Source: Helicobacter pylori (GTDB lineage: Bacteria > Campylobacterota > Campylobacteria > Campylobacterales > Helicobacteraceae). From it: a DNA stretch of 64,000 nucleotides. The notes under the pieces were generated by a model. It was not told the DNA's origin. It ran no database searches and was given only the letters and a program-made list of their open reading frames with translations. A program made the translations under genes and the position numbers. Positions 28,070-37,934 of this stretch are shown piece by piece (positions within the stretch are counted from its first letter, which is position 1; every line of letters begins with the position of its first letter). The stretch spans positions 806,001-870,000 of the forward strand of contig NZ_CP051500.1 of the NCBI RefSeq assembly GCF_016755635.1, given 5' to 3'.

Positions 28070-29335
28070 ATGAAAAAAAGATTGAATGTAGGGCTTGTGG
28101 GTTTAGGGTGTGTGGGGAGCGCGGTCGCTAAAATCTTACAAGAAAATCAAGAAATCATCAAAGACAGAGCCGGCGTAGAAATTAAAATTAAAAAAGCGGT
28201 GGTGCGAGACGTGAAAAAACACAAAAACTATGCTTTTGAAATCAGCAATGATTTAGAAAGCTTGATAGAAGATGAAGAAATTGATATTATCGTGGAGCTT
28301 ATGGGTGGGGTGGAAGCGCCTTATCTTTTAGCTAAAAAAACTTTAGCCAAGCAAAAAGCTTTCGTTACAGCCAATAAAGCCATGTTGGCGTACCACCGCT
28401 ATGAATTAGAACAAACCGCTAAAAACACCCCCATAGGCTTTGAAGCGAGCGTGTGCGGGGGTATCCCTATTATCAAGGCTTTAAAAGACGGCTTGAGCGC
28501 TAATCACATCCTTTCTTTTAAAGGGATTTTAAACGGCACCAGCAATTACATTTTAAGCCAAATGTTTAAAAATCAAGCAAGCTTTAAGGACGCTTTGAAA
28601 GACGCCCAACATTTAGGCTATGCGGAATTAAACCCTGAATTTGACATTAAAGGCATTGATGCAGCGCACAAATTATTGATTTTAGCGTCTTTAGCCTATG
28701 GCATTGATGCGAAATTAGAAGAAATTTTAATTGAAGGCATTGAAAAAATAGAGCCAGACGACATGGAATTTGCTAAAGAATTTGGTTATAACATTAAACT
28801 TTTAGGCATCGCTAAAAAACACCAAGATTGCATTGAATTAAGGGTGCATCCAAGCATGATTAAAAATGAATGCATGCTCTCTAAAGTGGATGGGGTGATG
28901 AACGCTATAAGCGTTATAGGGGATAAGGTGGGCGAGACTTTGTATTATGGGGCTGGGGCTGGGGGAGAGCCTACCGCAAGCGCGGTCATTAGCGATATTA
29001 TAGAAATTGCAAGGAAAAAAAGCTCTCTAATGCTAGGCTTTGAAACCCCTCAAAAACTCCCCCTAAAACCCAAAGAAGAAATCCAATGCGCTTATTATGC
29101 GCGTTTGTTGGTGAGCGATGAAAAAGGGGTTTTTTCTCAAATTAGCGCGATTTTAGCCCAAAATGATATTTCGTTCAACAATGTCTTACAAAAAGAAATC
29201 CCGCATTCCAACAAGGCTAAAATCTTATTTTCCACGCACACCACCAACGAAAAATCTATGTTAAACGCCCTTAAAGAGCTTGAAAATCTAAAAAGCGTGC
29301 TAGACACCCCTAAAATGATCCGTTTGGAAAATTGA
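28070..29335 (+). CDS. hom: Homoserine dehydrogenase
   Basis: Reduces aspartate semialdehyde to homoserine in the threonine/methionine pathway. The 421-residue protein has the NAD(P)-binding [16 protein letters not shown], the catalytic region [19 protein letters not shown] with [13 protein letters not shown], and a C-terminal ACT regulatory domain ([29 protein letters not shown]). Its TGA abuts the ATG of the next gene. Confidence 0.95.
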   Translation: MKKRLNVGLVGLGCVGSAVAKILQENQEIIKDRAGVEIKIKKAVVRDVKKHKNYAFEISNDLESLIEDEEIDIIVELMGGVEAPYLLAKKTLAKQKAFVTANKAMLAYHRYELEQTAKNTPIGFEASVCGGIPIIKALKDGLSANHILSFKGILNGTSNYILSQMFKNQASFKDALKDAQHLGYAELNPEFDIKGIDAAHKLLILASLAYGIDAKLEEILIEGIEKIEPDDMEFAKEFGYNIKLLGIAKKHQDCIELRVHPSMIKNECMLSKVDGVMNAISVIGDKVGETLYYGAGAGGEPTASAVISDIIEIARKKSSLMLGFETPQKLPLKPKEEIQCAYYARLLVSDEKGVFSQISAILAQNDISFNNVLQKEIPHSNKAKILFSTHTTNEKSMLNALKELENLKSVLDTPKMIRLEN

Positions 29336-29680
29336 ATGCGCTTTTTGAATAACAAGCATAGGGCAAAGGGCTTGAAGGCTGAAGAAGAGGCTTGCGGGTT
29401 TTTAAAAACGCTGGGCTTTGAAATGATAGAGAGGAACTTTTTTTCACAATTTGGCGAAATTGATATTATCGCTTTGAAAAAAGGGGTTTTGCATTTCATT
29501 GAAGTCAAAAGCGGGGAAAATTTTGATCCCATTTATGCGATCACGCCGAGTAAATTAAAAAAGATGATTAAAACAATCCGCTGTTATTTGTCCCAAAAAG
29601 ATCCCAATAGCGATTTTTGCATTGACGCCCTTATTGTGAAAAATGGTAAATTTGAGCTTTTAGAAAATATCACTTTTTAG
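29336..29680 (+). CDS. YraN/UPF0102 family nuclease-fold protein
   Basis: 114-residue member of the YraN family, with a restriction-endonuclease-like core: [24 protein letters not shown], then [22 protein letters not shown] with the E-D-ExK arrangement of that fold. Function is unresolved in the family. It follows hom with no gap and ends about 90 bp before trxA. Confidence 0.88.
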   Translation: MRFLNNKHRAKGLKAEEEACGFLKTLGFEMIERNFFSQFGEIDIIALKKGVLHFIEVKSGENFDPIYAITPSKLKKMIKTIRCYLSQKDPNSDFCIDALIVKNGKFELLENITF

Positions 29681-29726
29681 ATTTTTATCCAAAATCAATG
29701 CGTTTTCATTAACATTCTTAAGCTAA

Positions 29727-29732
29727 TATAAT
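29727..29732 (+). promoter_or_regulatory. -10 promoter element of trxA
   Basis: TATAAT lies 37 bp upstream of the trxA ATG in an AT-rich gap. A strong ribosome site (TTTAGGAG) follows just before the start. Together they make a standard promoter/leader for the trxA-trxB pair. Confidence 0.6.
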
Positions 29733-29768
29733 TCTCGTTAATCAAAATCATATATTTAGGAGTAACTA

Positions 29769-30089
29769 ATGAGTCACTATATTGAATTAACTGAAGAAAA
29801 TTTTGAAAGCACCATTAAAAAAGGGGTTGCGTTAGTGGATTTTTGGGCGCCATGGTGTGGTCCTTGTAAGATGCTATCCCCTGTGATTGATGAATTAGCT
29901 AGCGAATATCAAGGTAAGGCTAAGATTTGTAAAGTCAATACCGATGAGCAAGAAGAATTGAGCACGAAATTTGGTATCAGGAGCATTCCTACGCTTTTAT
30001 TCACAAAAGATGGCGAAGTTGTCCATCAGTTGGTGGGCGTGCAAACTAAAGTTGCTTTAAAAGAGCAATTGAACAAACTTCTAGGCTAA
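29769..30089 (+). CDS. trxA: Thioredoxin 1
   Basis: Small dithiol reductase of 106 residues with the active site WCGPC at residues 29-33, the cis-proline segment [10 protein letters not shown], and the C-terminal [14 protein letters not shown]. It supplies electrons to peroxiredoxin and other targets in H. pylori. trxB follows 4 bp later, forming a reductase/substrate pair. Confidence 0.97.
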   Translation: MSHYIELTEENFESTIKKGVALVDFWAPWCGPCKMLSPVIDELASEYQGKAKICKVNTDEQEELSTKFGIRSIPTLLFTKDGEVVHQLVGVQTKVALKEQLNKLLG

Positions 30090-30093
30090 TAGC

Positions 30094-31029
30094 ATGATAG
30101 ATTGTGCGATTATTGGAGGTGGTCCTGCGGGTTTGAGTGCGGGGCTTTATGCGACTAGGGGCGGTGTTAAAAACGCCGTTTTGTTTGAAAAAGGAATGCC
30201 TGGGGGGCAAATCACTGGCAGTAGTGAGATTGAAAATTATCCGGGCGTTAAGGAAGTGGTGAGCGGGTTGGATTTCATGCAACCATGGCAGGAGCAGTGC
30301 TTTCGCTTTGGCTTAAAGCATGAAATGACCGCTGTTCAAAGGGTTTCTAAAAAAGGCTCTCATTTTGTTATTTTGGCAGAAGATGGCAAGACTTTTGAAG
30401 CTAAGAGCGTGATCATCGCTACCGGTGGTAGCCCTAAACGCACAGGCATCAAGGGCGAGTCAGAATATTGGGGTAAAGGCGTGAGCACTTGCGCGACATG
30501 CGATGGCTTCTTTTACAAAAACAAGGAAGTAGCGGTGCTTGGTGGAGGTGATACCGCCGTAGAAGAGGCGATTTATTTGGCCAACATCTGCAAAAAAGTC
30601 TATCTCATCCACAGAAGAGATGGTTTTAGGTGTGCGCCTATCACTTTAGAGCATGCTAAAAACAACGATAAGATTGAGTTTTTAACCCCTTATGTGGTGG
30701 AAGAAATCAAGGGCGATGCTTCTGGCGTGTCTTCTTTAAGCATTAAAAACACGGCCACTAATGAAACAAGAGAATTAGTCGTGCCGGGGTTTTTTGTTTT
30801 TGTGGGTTATGATGTGAATAACGCCGTGTTGAAACAAGAAGATGGCTCTATGCTATGCGAATGCGATGAATACGGCTCTATTGTCGTGGATTTTTCCATG
30901 AAAACGAATGTTCAAGGCTTGTTTGCGGCAGGAGATATTCGCATTTTTGCCCCTAAGCAAGTGGTTTGCGCTGCAAGCGATGGCGCTACGGCAGCCTTAA
31001 GCGTGATTTCTTATTTAGAACACCATTAA
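30094..31029 (+). CDS. trxB: Thioredoxin reductase
   Basis: FAD-dependent enzyme of 311 residues that reduces thioredoxin with NADPH. FAD-binding [10 protein letters not shown] is at the N-terminus, the redox-active CATCDG near residue 135, the NADPH loop [10 protein letters not shown] shortly after, and the second FAD motif GLFAAGDIR near the C-terminus. It ends before a perfect hairpin at 31039-31061. Confidence 0.97.
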   Translation: MIDCAIIGGGPAGLSAGLYATRGGVKNAVLFEKGMPGGQITGSSEIENYPGVKEVVSGLDFMQPWQEQCFRFGLKHEMTAVQRVSKKGSHFVILAEDGKTFEAKSVIIATGGSPKRTGIKGESEYWGKGVSTCATCDGFFYKNKEVAVLGGGDTAVEEAIYLANICKKVYLIHRRDGFRCAPITLEHAKNNDKIEFLTPYVVEEIKGDASGVSSLSIKNTATNETRELVVPGFFVFVGYDVNNAVLKQEDGSMLCECDEYGSIVVDFSMKTNVQGLFAAGDIRIFAPKQVVCAASDGATAALSVISYLEHH

Positions 31030-31038
31030 ATCAAGCTT

Positions 31039-31061
31039 ATAACCCTAGGTTTTAGGGTTAT
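31039..31061 (+). terminator. Hairpin after trxB
   Basis: Perfect 9-bp inverted repeat: ATAACCCTA (31039-31047) and TAGGGTTAT (31053-31061) with a 5-nt loop, beginning 10 bp after the trxB stop. A T-run is lacking, so termination strength is uncertain. Confidence 0.5.
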
Positions 31062-31163
31062 GAGTTCTCGCTTCAAACATTCATTGGATCTTTTAAAGCT
31101 TTTTTGTAGCCGTGATGCGATTTTATTCGCAAAGTTTTATTGTAAAACAAGGCCTAAAAACGA

Positions 31164-31169
31164 TATACT
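31164..31169 (+). promoter_or_regulatory. -10 element of the LOS glycosyltransferase gene
   Basis: TATACT at 31164-31169 precedes a GGGAG ribosome site and the TTG start at 31197. It gives the glycosyltransferase its own promoter, separate from trxAB. Confidence 0.5.
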
Positions 31170-31196
31170 CTATTAAAAATTATGGGAGTTTAAGCT

Positions 31197-32018
31197 TTGC
31201 GTGTTTTTATCATTTCTTTAAATCAAAAAGTGTGCGATCAATTTGATTTAGTTTTTAGAGACACCACAACTTTACTCCATAATATCAATGCCACCCACCA
31301 CAAGGCGCAAATTTTTGATGCGATTTATTCTAAAACTTTTGAAGACGAGTTGCACCCCTTAGTTAAAAAGCATTTACACCCTTATTTCATCACGCAAAAC
31401 ATCAAAGACATGGGGATTACAACCAACCTAATCAGTAGGGTTTCTAAGTTTTATTACGCTTTAAAATACTATGCGAAGTTTATGAGCTTGGGGGAGCTTG
31501 GGTGCTATGCGAGCCATTATTCCTTGTGGGAAAAATGCATAGAGTTAAATGAGCCCATTTGCATTTTAGAAGACGATATAACCTTGAAAGAGGATTTTAA
31601 AGAGGGATTGGATTTTTTAGAAAAACACATCCAAGAACTAGGCTATGCGCGTTTGATGCATTTGTTGTATGATGCCAGTGTAAGAAGTGAGCCATTGAGC
31701 CACAAAAACCACGAGATACAAGAGCGTGTAGGGATTATTAAAGCTTATAGTCATGGGGTGGGGACGCAAGGCTATGTGATCACGCCAAAGATTGCCAAAG
31801 TTTTTAAAAAATGCAGCCGAAAATGGGTTGTTCCTGTGGATACGATAATGGACGCTACTTTTATCCATGGCGTGAAAAATTTGGTGTTACAACCTTTTGT
31901 GATCGCTGATGATGAGCAAATCTCTACGATAGCGCGAAAAGAAGAACCCTATAGCCCTAAAATCGCCTTAATGAGAAAACTCCATTTTAAATATTTGAAA
32001 TATTGGCAGTTTGTATAG
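31197..32018 (+). CDS. Lipooligosaccharide beta-1,4-galactosyltransferase, GT25 family (HP0826 type)
   Basis: 273-residue GT25 enzyme. HP0826 was shown experimentally in H. pylori to add beta-1,4-galactose in Lewis antigen backbone synthesis; I assign this gene to it by order and sequence. Motifs: MRVFIISLNQ at the start, GELGCYASHYSLWEKCIELNEPICILEDDI with the acidic metal site, and GVGTQGYVITPKIAK. TTG start with GGGAG 8 nt upstream. It is a clear paralogue of the gene at 12386-13246. Confidence 0.88.
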   Translation: MRVFIISLNQKVCDQFDLVFRDTTTLLHNINATHHKAQIFDAIYSKTFEDELHPLVKKHLHPYFITQNIKDMGITTNLISRVSKFYYALKYYAKFMSLGELGCYASHYSLWEKCIELNEPICILEDDITLKEDFKEGLDFLEKHIQELGYARLMHLLYDASVRSEPLSHKNHEIQERVGIIKAYSHGVGTQGYVITPKIAKVFKKCSRKWVVPVDTIMDATFIHGVKNLVLQPFVIADDEQISTIARKEEPYSPKIALMRKLHFKYLKYWQFV

Positions 32019-32127
32019 CCAATAATAAAAATACTAAAGAGCGTTTTAAGGCGTTAGTCGCCCCTATTTGATTAGAACAAAACTTAATCGCCTTTTTAAA
32101 AATGGATTAAAATTTTAAATGGATTTT

Positions 32128-32147
32128 AAAAGGGTTTTACCCCTTTT
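32128..32147 (+). terminator. Candidate terminator hairpin downstream of the LOS glycosyltransferase
   Basis: AAAAGGG (32128-32134) pairs with CCCTTTT (32141-32147), with the T-tract at the 3' end of the stem. Located 110 bp beyond the plus-strand gene, between convergent genes. Confidence 0.4.
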
Positions 32148-32189
32148 AGATTCTATGTGCAACTAAGACGCATTAAGAGAATGAAAAGC

Positions 32190-32214
32190 GCATTAGAAAA
32201 TTATTTTCTAATGC
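32190..32214 (-). terminator. Terminator hairpin of the RRM protein gene
   Basis: Perfect 11-bp inverted repeat GCATTAGAAAA (32190-32200) / TTTTCTAATGC (32204-32214) with a 3-nt loop, 2 bp after the end of the minus-strand gene. On that strand it is followed by GCTTTTC. Convincing stem, moderate T-run. Confidence 0.6.
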
Positions 32215-32216
32215 TA

Positions 32217-32465
32217 CTAAAACTTTTTAGGATTAGCTTCGGTTACCCTAATCGTTCTGCCCATAAAATCCGTATTGTCTAATTTAGCGATCGCTTCACT
32301 AACGCCCTCTTCTTGCATTTCCACAAAGCCAAAACCTTTAGGTTTCTTCGTTTCTCTGTCATAAATTAGCTTGACATTAAAAACTTTGCCAAATTGACTG
32401 AAAAGCTCCTTGACTTGCTCGCTGGTAGCACTATAAACCAAATTCCCTACATAAATGTTTTTCAA
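32217..32465 (-). CDS. Small single-RRM RNA-binding protein
   Basis: 82-residue protein made of one RNA-recognition motif. RNP2 is KNIYVGNLVY at the N-terminus and RNP1 is KPKGFGFVEM near residue 43, with the flanking strands NVKLIYDRETK and RTIRVTEANPKKF. Such glycine-poor single-RRM proteins are cyanobacterial/epsilonproteobacterial relatives of eukaryotic RRMs. TTG start with GGAGAA upstream. Target RNAs are unknown. Confidence 0.88.
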   Translation of the reverse strand: MKNIYVGNLVYSATSEQVKELFSQFGKVFNVKLIYDRETKKPKGFGFVEMQEEGVSEAIAKLDNTDFMGRTIRVTEANPKKF

Positions 32466-32790
32466 GATAAAATTCTCCGGTAAAAAAATGACGACATACC
32501 CATAAGAATATGAAAAAGTTATAAAAAAGTAACACTTCTAAAACCCAAACACATCCAAAACAGAAGTATGGTGGATTTTATCTAATGATTGCTTAAAAAA
32601 TTATAAAAGCTATTAAAATTGGGTATTGATAATAAAATAGAACTTACACAAGCAAGCGGTAATTTTAAAAAGCGTTATCAAAGGATGAGAGAGAGCATGG
32701 TTTCAAAATCACCCCCCCTAGCCTTTTAAAAGCTTTACCATAAAACAAAGTTTTAAAAAACAATATTAAAGCCAAACAAGAATGTTTTGC
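32466..32790. other. Gene-free interval between the RRM gene and atpB
   Basis: 325 bp with no convincing ORF. The right part of it is the downstream region of atpB and the left part holds the minus-strand promoter/leader of the RRM gene, including the GGAGAA ribosome site. A C7 homopolymer lies at 32712-32718. I see no clear RNA gene. Confidence 0.6.
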
Positions 32791-33471
32791 TTAATGCCCT
32801 TCATCGGTTAAAACAGCCCCTGCCAAATACACATAAGTGAGAATCATAAAAACAAAAGCTTGTAAAATCCCCATAAAAAACAAGACCATAAAGGGCGCTA
32901 CAGGAACCGCCCAAGGCACTAATAAAAGCATGATGAGCAAGAACATGTCATCGCCCTTAATATTCCCAAACAAACGAAACGATAAAGACACGATCCTAGA
33001 AAAATGCGAGATGATCTCAATAGGGAACATGAAAGGGGCGAGCCATTTCACAGGGCCTGCAAAATGAGCGAAATACTTAAAAAAGCCTTGCACTCTGATG
33101 CCTTCAAAATGGTAATAAAAAAACACAATCAGCGCTAAAACCAGCGTAAAGCTCCAGCTAGCCGTAGGGGATTCAAAACCAGGAATGATGCCTATCATGT
33201 TAGAAAAAAAGACATACAAAGCGATCGTGCCTGCTAGGGGGAAGTATTTGCGGGCTAACTCTTCGCCTATAATATCCTTAGCCACGCTCAAAATCGCGCT
33301 AATGATGCTCTCATACACATTCTGCAAACCCATAGGCACCATCTGCATTTTGCGCGACGCACCAAGCGAAATGAAAAACATCAAAACCGCTGTCAAAACG
33401 ACAAAAAACCCGGTGATAAAATCATGATTGGAGCTAAAAAAATTAGCAATAGTAAATACTCTGTGTTCCAT
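32791..33471 (-). CDS. atpB: F-type ATP synthase subunit a
   Basis: Membrane subunit (226 residues) forming the proton half-channels next to the c-ring. Five to six hydrophobic helices are visible. The conserved helix [27 protein letters not shown] carries the essential arginine, and [15 protein letters not shown] is the last helix. As in other Campylobacterota it is separate from the main atp operon. Confidence 0.95.
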   Translation of the reverse strand: MEHRVFTIANFFSSNHDFITGFFVVLTAVLMFFISLGASRKMQMVPMGLQNVYESIISAILSVAKDIIGEELARKYFPLAGTIALYVFFSNMIGIIPGFESPTASWSFTLVLALIVFFYYHFEGIRVQGFFKYFAHFAGPVKWLAPFMFPIEIISHFSRIVSLSFRLFGNIKGDDMFLLIMLLLVPWAVPVAPFMVLFFMGILQAFVFMILTYVYLAGAVLTDEGH

Positions 33472-33592
33472 GAAAAAGTTTCTCTAAGCCTTATTGAAAA
33501 TTTCCTTAATTGTAGCAATTAAGTTTTAAAAACTCATTAAATCAAGCTTTTTAACGAGTTTTTTAACGATTTGTCTTGTTTTCTTTTAAAAT

Positions 33593-35038
33593 TCACCCAT
33601 AATAATTAGGGGCTTCTTTAGTAATATCCACGCCATGCACATGGCTTTCTTTTAACCCCGCGCTAGTGATTTCTACAAATTCAGCGTTTTGATACAATTC
33701 CAAAATATTTTTCGCCCCCTGATACCCCATAGAAGAACGCACGCCCCCTACTAATTGGAAAATCATATCCGAAACCTTACCACGATAAGGCACACGCCCT
33801 TCAATGCCTTCTGGGACTAACTTTTCACTCGCCACGCCCTCTTGAAAATACCTATCAGAGCTCCCTTTTGTCATAGCCCCAATGCTGCCCATGCCCCTAT
33901 AGCTTTTATATTGCCTCCCTTGGTAAATCATAAAATCCCCTGGAGATTCTTCTGTGCCAGCGAGTAAAGAGCCTATCATCACGCTTGATGCCCCCAAAGC
34001 TAAAGCCTTAGCCACATCGCCTGAATAGCGGATCCCTCCATCTGCAATCACAGGAATATCAAATTTAGACGCTACTTCTACGCAATTATCAATCGCACTT
34101 ACTTGGGGCATTCCCACTCCAGCCACAATCCTAGTGGTGCAAATGCTTCCTGGCCCAATACCCACTTTAATAGCGTCCGCTCCCGCGCTAATCAAATCGC
34201 TTGTGGCCTCTTTAGTAACCACATTCCCCACAATCACATCCACTACCAAGCTTTTTTTAATCTCTTCTAAAGTGTGTAAAATGTTCGCCGAATGCCCATG
34301 CGCACTGTCTAGCACCAGCGCATCCACCCCCGCTTTAACTAACATTTCAGCCCTATCCAACTGCCCCACTCCAATAGCCGCCCCCACTCTCAACCTCCCA
34401 AAATCATCTTTATTGGCCTCAGGGTATTCAATGCGTTTTTGAATGTCCTTGATCGTAATCAAGCCTTTTAAAACATTATCCTTATCCACAATGGGCAATT
34501 TTTCAATCTTATGCTTGTGCATCAAATCGCTCGCTTCATCTAAACTAATGCCCACATGAGCGGTAACTAAAGGCATTTTAGTCATCACATCGCCCACTTT
34601 TTTACTCAAATCGGTTTCAAAGCGCACGTCTCTGTTGGTTAAAATCCCAATCAACAACCCCTTATCATCTACCACAGGCACGCCTGAAATCTTGTAATTA
34701 TCCGTTATGACTTTAGCGTCCGCTAGCGTCCTGTGCGCATGGATAAAAATAGGATCATTAATCACCCCACTCTCGCTTTTTTTAACCTTAGTGATTTCTT
34801 TGAGTTGCGTTTGAATATCCATGTTTTTATGCACGATGCCAATACCCCCAAGGCGCGCCATAGCGATAGCGGTTTTATGCTCTGTAACCGTATCCATAGC
34901 CGCGCTAATAAAGGGGATATTCAAACTAATGTTTTTGGTCAGGCGAGACTTTAAGCTCACATCTTTAGGTAAAACGCTGGACTTTCTAGGCACCATCAAC
35001 ACGTCTTCAAAAGTCAAAGCCCTTTGTAAAATTCTCAT
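33593..35038 (-). CDS. guaB: Inosine-5'-monophosphate dehydrogenase
   Basis: Oxidises IMP to XMP, the committed step to GMP; H. pylori depends on purine salvage, which feeds this step. The 481-residue enzyme has the catalytic cysteine loop GPGSICTTRIVAGVG near residue 300, two CBS domains inserted at about 90-205, and the mobile flap YRGMGSIGAMTKGSSDRY. Follows gatA with a 9-bp gap. Confidence 0.97.
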   Translation of the reverse strand: MRILQRALTFEDVLMVPRKSSVLPKDVSLKSRLTKNISLNIPFISAAMDTVTEHKTAIAMARLGGIGIVHKNMDIQTQLKEITKVKKSESGVINDPIFIHAHRTLADAKVITDNYKISGVPVVDDKGLLIGILTNRDVRFETDLSKKVGDVMTKMPLVTAHVGISLDEASDLMHKHKIEKLPIVDKDNVLKGLITIKDIQKRIEYPEANKDDFGRLRVGAAIGVGQLDRAEMLVKAGVDALVLDSAHGHSANILHTLEEIKKSLVVDVIVGNVVTKEATSDLISAGADAIKVGIGPGSICTTRIVAGVGMPQVSAIDNCVEVASKFDIPVIADGGIRYSGDVAKALALGASSVMIGSLLAGTEESPGDFMIYQGRQYKSYRGMGSIGAMTKGSSDRYFQEGVASEKLVPEGIEGRVPYRGKVSDMIFQLVGGVRSSMGYQGAKNILELYQNAEFVEITSAGLKESHVHGVDITKEAPNYYG

Positions 35039-35047
35039 TTTCTATCC

Positions 35048-36409
35048 TTAATCTAATTTTAAATCTAATTCTTGCTCTAAAGCGTAAGAAACGTCTAAAA
35101 GGCTTTGCTCATCAAAAGCCTTAGCAATGAATTGCATCCCTATGGGCAAGCCTAAAGGATCTTTAGCGACCGGCAAGGAAAGGGCTGGCAAACCGCTCAA
35201 ATTCGCCCCAATCGTGTAAATATCGCTCAAATACATTTCTAAAGGGCTTGCATGGTAATTGAATAAGTGGGCGCTCGTAGGAGCTACAGGGGTGAAAATC
35301 AAATCCACTTCTTCAAAAATCTTGTTGTATTGCTCTTTGATTATCAAACGCATTTGCTGGGCTTTCAAATAATAAGCGTCATAATACCCACTGCTTAAGA
35401 CAAAATTCCCTAACATGATGCGCCGTTTCACCTCATCGCCAAAACCTTCACTGCGGCTTTTGAGATACAATTCTTTCAAATCTTTAACATTTTGAGCCCT
35501 CCTCCCATAACGAACCCCATCAAATCTGGCCAGATTCGAACTCGCTTCAGCCATGCTGATAATATAATAAATAGAGATTTGATAATGCGAATCCAACATC
35601 TTTTTTTCCACAATCTCATGCCCCATTTCTTTCAAGGCTTTAAGGGTGTTTTCATAAGCAAGTTGCACTTCATTGCTCGCATCTTTAATGTGATCTCTTA
35701 AGATAGCGATTTTAAAGCGTTTGTCTCTGTTAAGGTTTTTAAAGGTTTGCGTGGGTTTGAGATTGGCACTCGTGGAGTCCTTGCTATCATGCCCGCTAAT
35801 TGCGTCAAATAAAATAGAAGCGTCTTCTACATTTTGCGTGATAGGCCCGATTTGATCAAAACTAGAACAATACGCAATCAAACCATAACGGCTCACCCTC
35901 CCATAAGTGGGCTTTAACCCCACGCACCCGCAATAGCTCGCCGGCTGCCTGATAGACCCGCCCGTATCGCTCCCTAAAGCCGCCACCGCTAAGCCACCAG
36001 CCACAGCTGCTGCACTTCCTCCGCTACTCCCTCCAGGCACTCTGTTTTTATCTCGTGGGTTTTTAGTGATCCCATAGCAACTAGACTCCGTGGTGCTTCC
36101 CATCGCAAACTCATCCATGTTAGAAAGCCCAAACCCTGCCATGCTGTTTTGGTGCAAGTTTTCAATCACGCTCGCATGATAAGGAGCGATATAACCTTCT
36201 AAAATCTTACTGGAGCAAGTAACTTCCCACCCCTTAACGCTGATATTGTCTTTAATAAGGATTGGCACCCCTTTAGCGCTAGCGCCATTAAGGCTAGGGG
36301 CTTTAATATAAGCGTTCAAATCTGAAGCTCTAACCTTAGCGTCAATTTCGTTTTTAAGGGTTTCTAATTCATCTTGGGATAAAGAAAGGGCTTGTTTTAA
36401 AGTGATCAT
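35048..36409 (-). CDS. gatA: Glutamyl/aspartyl-tRNA amidotransferase subunit A
   Basis: Amidase subunit of GatCAB, which converts misacylated Glu-tRNA(Gln) and Asp-tRNA(Asn) in H. pylori, an organism that lacks GlnRS and AsnRS. The 453 residues include the Ser-Ser-Lys triad: Lys in [11 protein letters not shown], and serines in [12 protein letters not shown] and [16 protein letters not shown]. gatB and gatC are not in this window, so the subunits are unlinked. Confidence 0.97.
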   Translation of the reverse strand: MITLKQALSLSQDELETLKNEIDAKVRASDLNAYIKAPSLNGASAKGVPILIKDNISVKGWEVTCSSKILEGYIAPYHASVIENLHQNSMAGFGLSNMDEFAMGSTTESSCYGITKNPRDKNRVPGGSSGGSAAAVAGGLAVAALGSDTGGSIRQPASYCGCVGLKPTYGRVSRYGLIAYCSSFDQIGPITQNVEDASILFDAISGHDSKDSTSANLKPTQTFKNLNRDKRFKIAILRDHIKDASNEVQLAYENTLKALKEMGHEIVEKKMLDSHYQISIYYIISMAEASSNLARFDGVRYGRRAQNVKDLKELYLKSRSEGFGDEVKRRIMLGNFVLSSGYYDAYYLKAQQMRLIIKEQYNKIFEEVDLIFTPVAPTSAHLFNYHASPLEMYLSDIYTIGANLSGLPALSLPVAKDPLGLPIGMQFIAKAFDEQSLLDVSYALEQELDLKLD

Positions 36410-36467
36410 GTTTTTAGCCTTACAAAAAATTTAATGGTAGTTTAACATGCTTAGATACAAAACGAGC

Positions 36468-37058
36468 TTATAAGAGCGTTTTTAAAAAGCGTTCAACTTG
36501 CTTATTTAAATCTTTTAAACTGGAGCTGTTGTCTATAACACAATCGCTCATGGCGCGTTTTTGCTCTATATCCATTTGACAAGCTAAGCGCTGCAAGATT
36601 TCAGCTTCTTTGAGTTTGTCTCGCTCTAAAAGGCGCTCAATTTGTAAAACCCTAGGTGCATAGATTAAAACCACTTTACTCACAGGATAGCATTTTTTAC
36701 CCCCAACTTCAAAAAACAAAGGGATGTCTAAAAAATACGCTTGATGATTCTTTTCTAATTCATAGGCTTTTTGAAGCATGCACTCACGGATTAAGGGGTG
36801 TAAAAAATCCTCTAGCCATTTTAACTCATTAGCCTTTTGAAACACGATCGCGCCAAGCTTTTTGCGATTCAAAATATCCTTTTCTATAATCTCTGATCCA
36901 AAATGTTGGGCGATTTTAAACCGGTGCTCTTGCAATAATTGATGAGCGATCTTATCCGCATCTAAAATTTGATAACCTTGCGATTCTAATATTTTAATGG
37001 TGGTGCTTTTACCGGTGCCTATCCCCCCTGTTAGAGCGATAGCGTTTTTTAAAACCAT
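36468..37058 (-). CDS. coaE: Dephospho-CoA kinase
   Basis: Last step of coenzyme A synthesis. The 196-residue kinase has the P-loop LTGGIGTGKST near residue 9, the LDADKIAHQLL substrate segment, and DIPLFFEVGG in the lid region. Its 3' neighbour is gatA and its start is 1 bp after speE ends. The coaBC gene is at 45264-46541. Confidence 0.94.
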   Translation of the reverse strand: MVLKNAIALTGGIGTGKSTTIKILESQGYQILDADKIAHQLLQEHRFKIAQHFGSEIIEKDILNRKKLGAIVFQKANELKWLEDFLHPLIRECMLQKAYELEKNHQAYFLDIPLFFEVGGKKCYPVSKVVLIYAPRVLQIERLLERDKLKEAEILQRLACQMDIEQKRAMSDCVIDNSSSLKDLNKQVERFLKTLL

Positions 37059-37059
37059 C

Positions 37060-37854
37060 TTAAGATTTGATATTGTCTTTCAAGACTTCTTGTAAATTTT
37101 TAGGCAAAGCGAATGCAGCCCTATGAATGTCTTCGTTATAGTATCTCACGCTTTTTAGCGCTTCTATTTTTGGCACCATTAAATCTTTTAAGGGGTGGGT
37201 TTTAAAAGAAGCGTAAATATAACCCTTATTGCTCAAAATCCTTAAAGGCGCTACAAAAGGCATGGCAACAGAAAAAAACTCGCCCATGTTTTTAAGGGCG
37301 TTTTGCATGCTCACATGCTCTAATAATGGGTGTTTGGCTACAGAAATAAACACTCCATCTTCTTTAAGCATTCTTTTTAAGCCATCCATTTTATGAATAT
37401 CTGGCTCTTGCAAGCAAAAAATCAAATCGTATTTTTTAATGTCTAAGTCTAAGAGTTGTTTAGCGTGCGTGAAATTCTTGTTGTTTTTCACTTCATGGAA
37501 ATGGGGGAAAAAACTAATGAAGCTGTCTAAAATCTTTTCATCCGCTTGCACAAAATCTATATGCGTGTCGTATTTAAAAAGCTGGTGGGCTAATTCCAAA
37601 TCAAACCCATCCACAATCAAAACCTCTTTAAGCTCTTTCTTGGTGCAACCTCCCATATGAGCGAGCAACTCGCTTTCAATGTGTAAAAAATTCTTAAACA
37701 GCAATTGGTGGTTAAGCATCGCAATTTCGCCAAAATCCTTAGATTTAAAAATCTCTAAGATATTATGCTCGCTTCTAACATCTAATAATTTCGCTTCTAT
37801 GGTGTATTCTTTACGCAAATACGGCGTGATTTCTTGGGTGATCCACATAAACAC
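37060..37854 (-). CDS. speE: Spermidine synthase family protein
   Basis: 264-residue aminopropyltransferase-fold protein. [44 protein letters not shown] corresponds to the decarboxylated-SAM-binding core, and [18 protein letters not shown] to the catalytic region. The family's usual GGGDG loop and the DSSDP-type catalytic loop are altered here (VDGFD and CLQEPD), as I recall for H. pylori SpeE, so activity should not be taken for granted. Confidence 0.8.
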   Translation of the reverse strand: MFMWITQEITPYLRKEYTIEAKLLDVRSEHNILEIFKSKDFGEIAMLNHQLLFKNFLHIESELLAHMGGCTKKELKEVLIVDGFDLELAHQLFKYDTHIDFVQADEKILDSFISFFPHFHEVKNNKNFTHAKQLLDLDIKKYDLIFCLQEPDIHKMDGLKRMLKEDGVFISVAKHPLLEHVSMQNALKNMGEFFSVAMPFVAPLRILSNKGYIYASFKTHPLKDLMVPKIEALKSVRYYNEDIHRAAFALPKNLQEVLKDNIKS

Positions 37855-37934
37855 TCCTTAGCTTACTTTTTTATCCATGCCTTTGAAACGCTAACATGCT
37901 ACCCAAAAAAATCTAAATTGTCGTAATAAACGCC

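Noticed and set aside
29137-29532. 131-codon minus-strand frame across the hom/yraN junction
   Set aside because: It is antisense to two conserved genes and has no start signal; a shadow frame.
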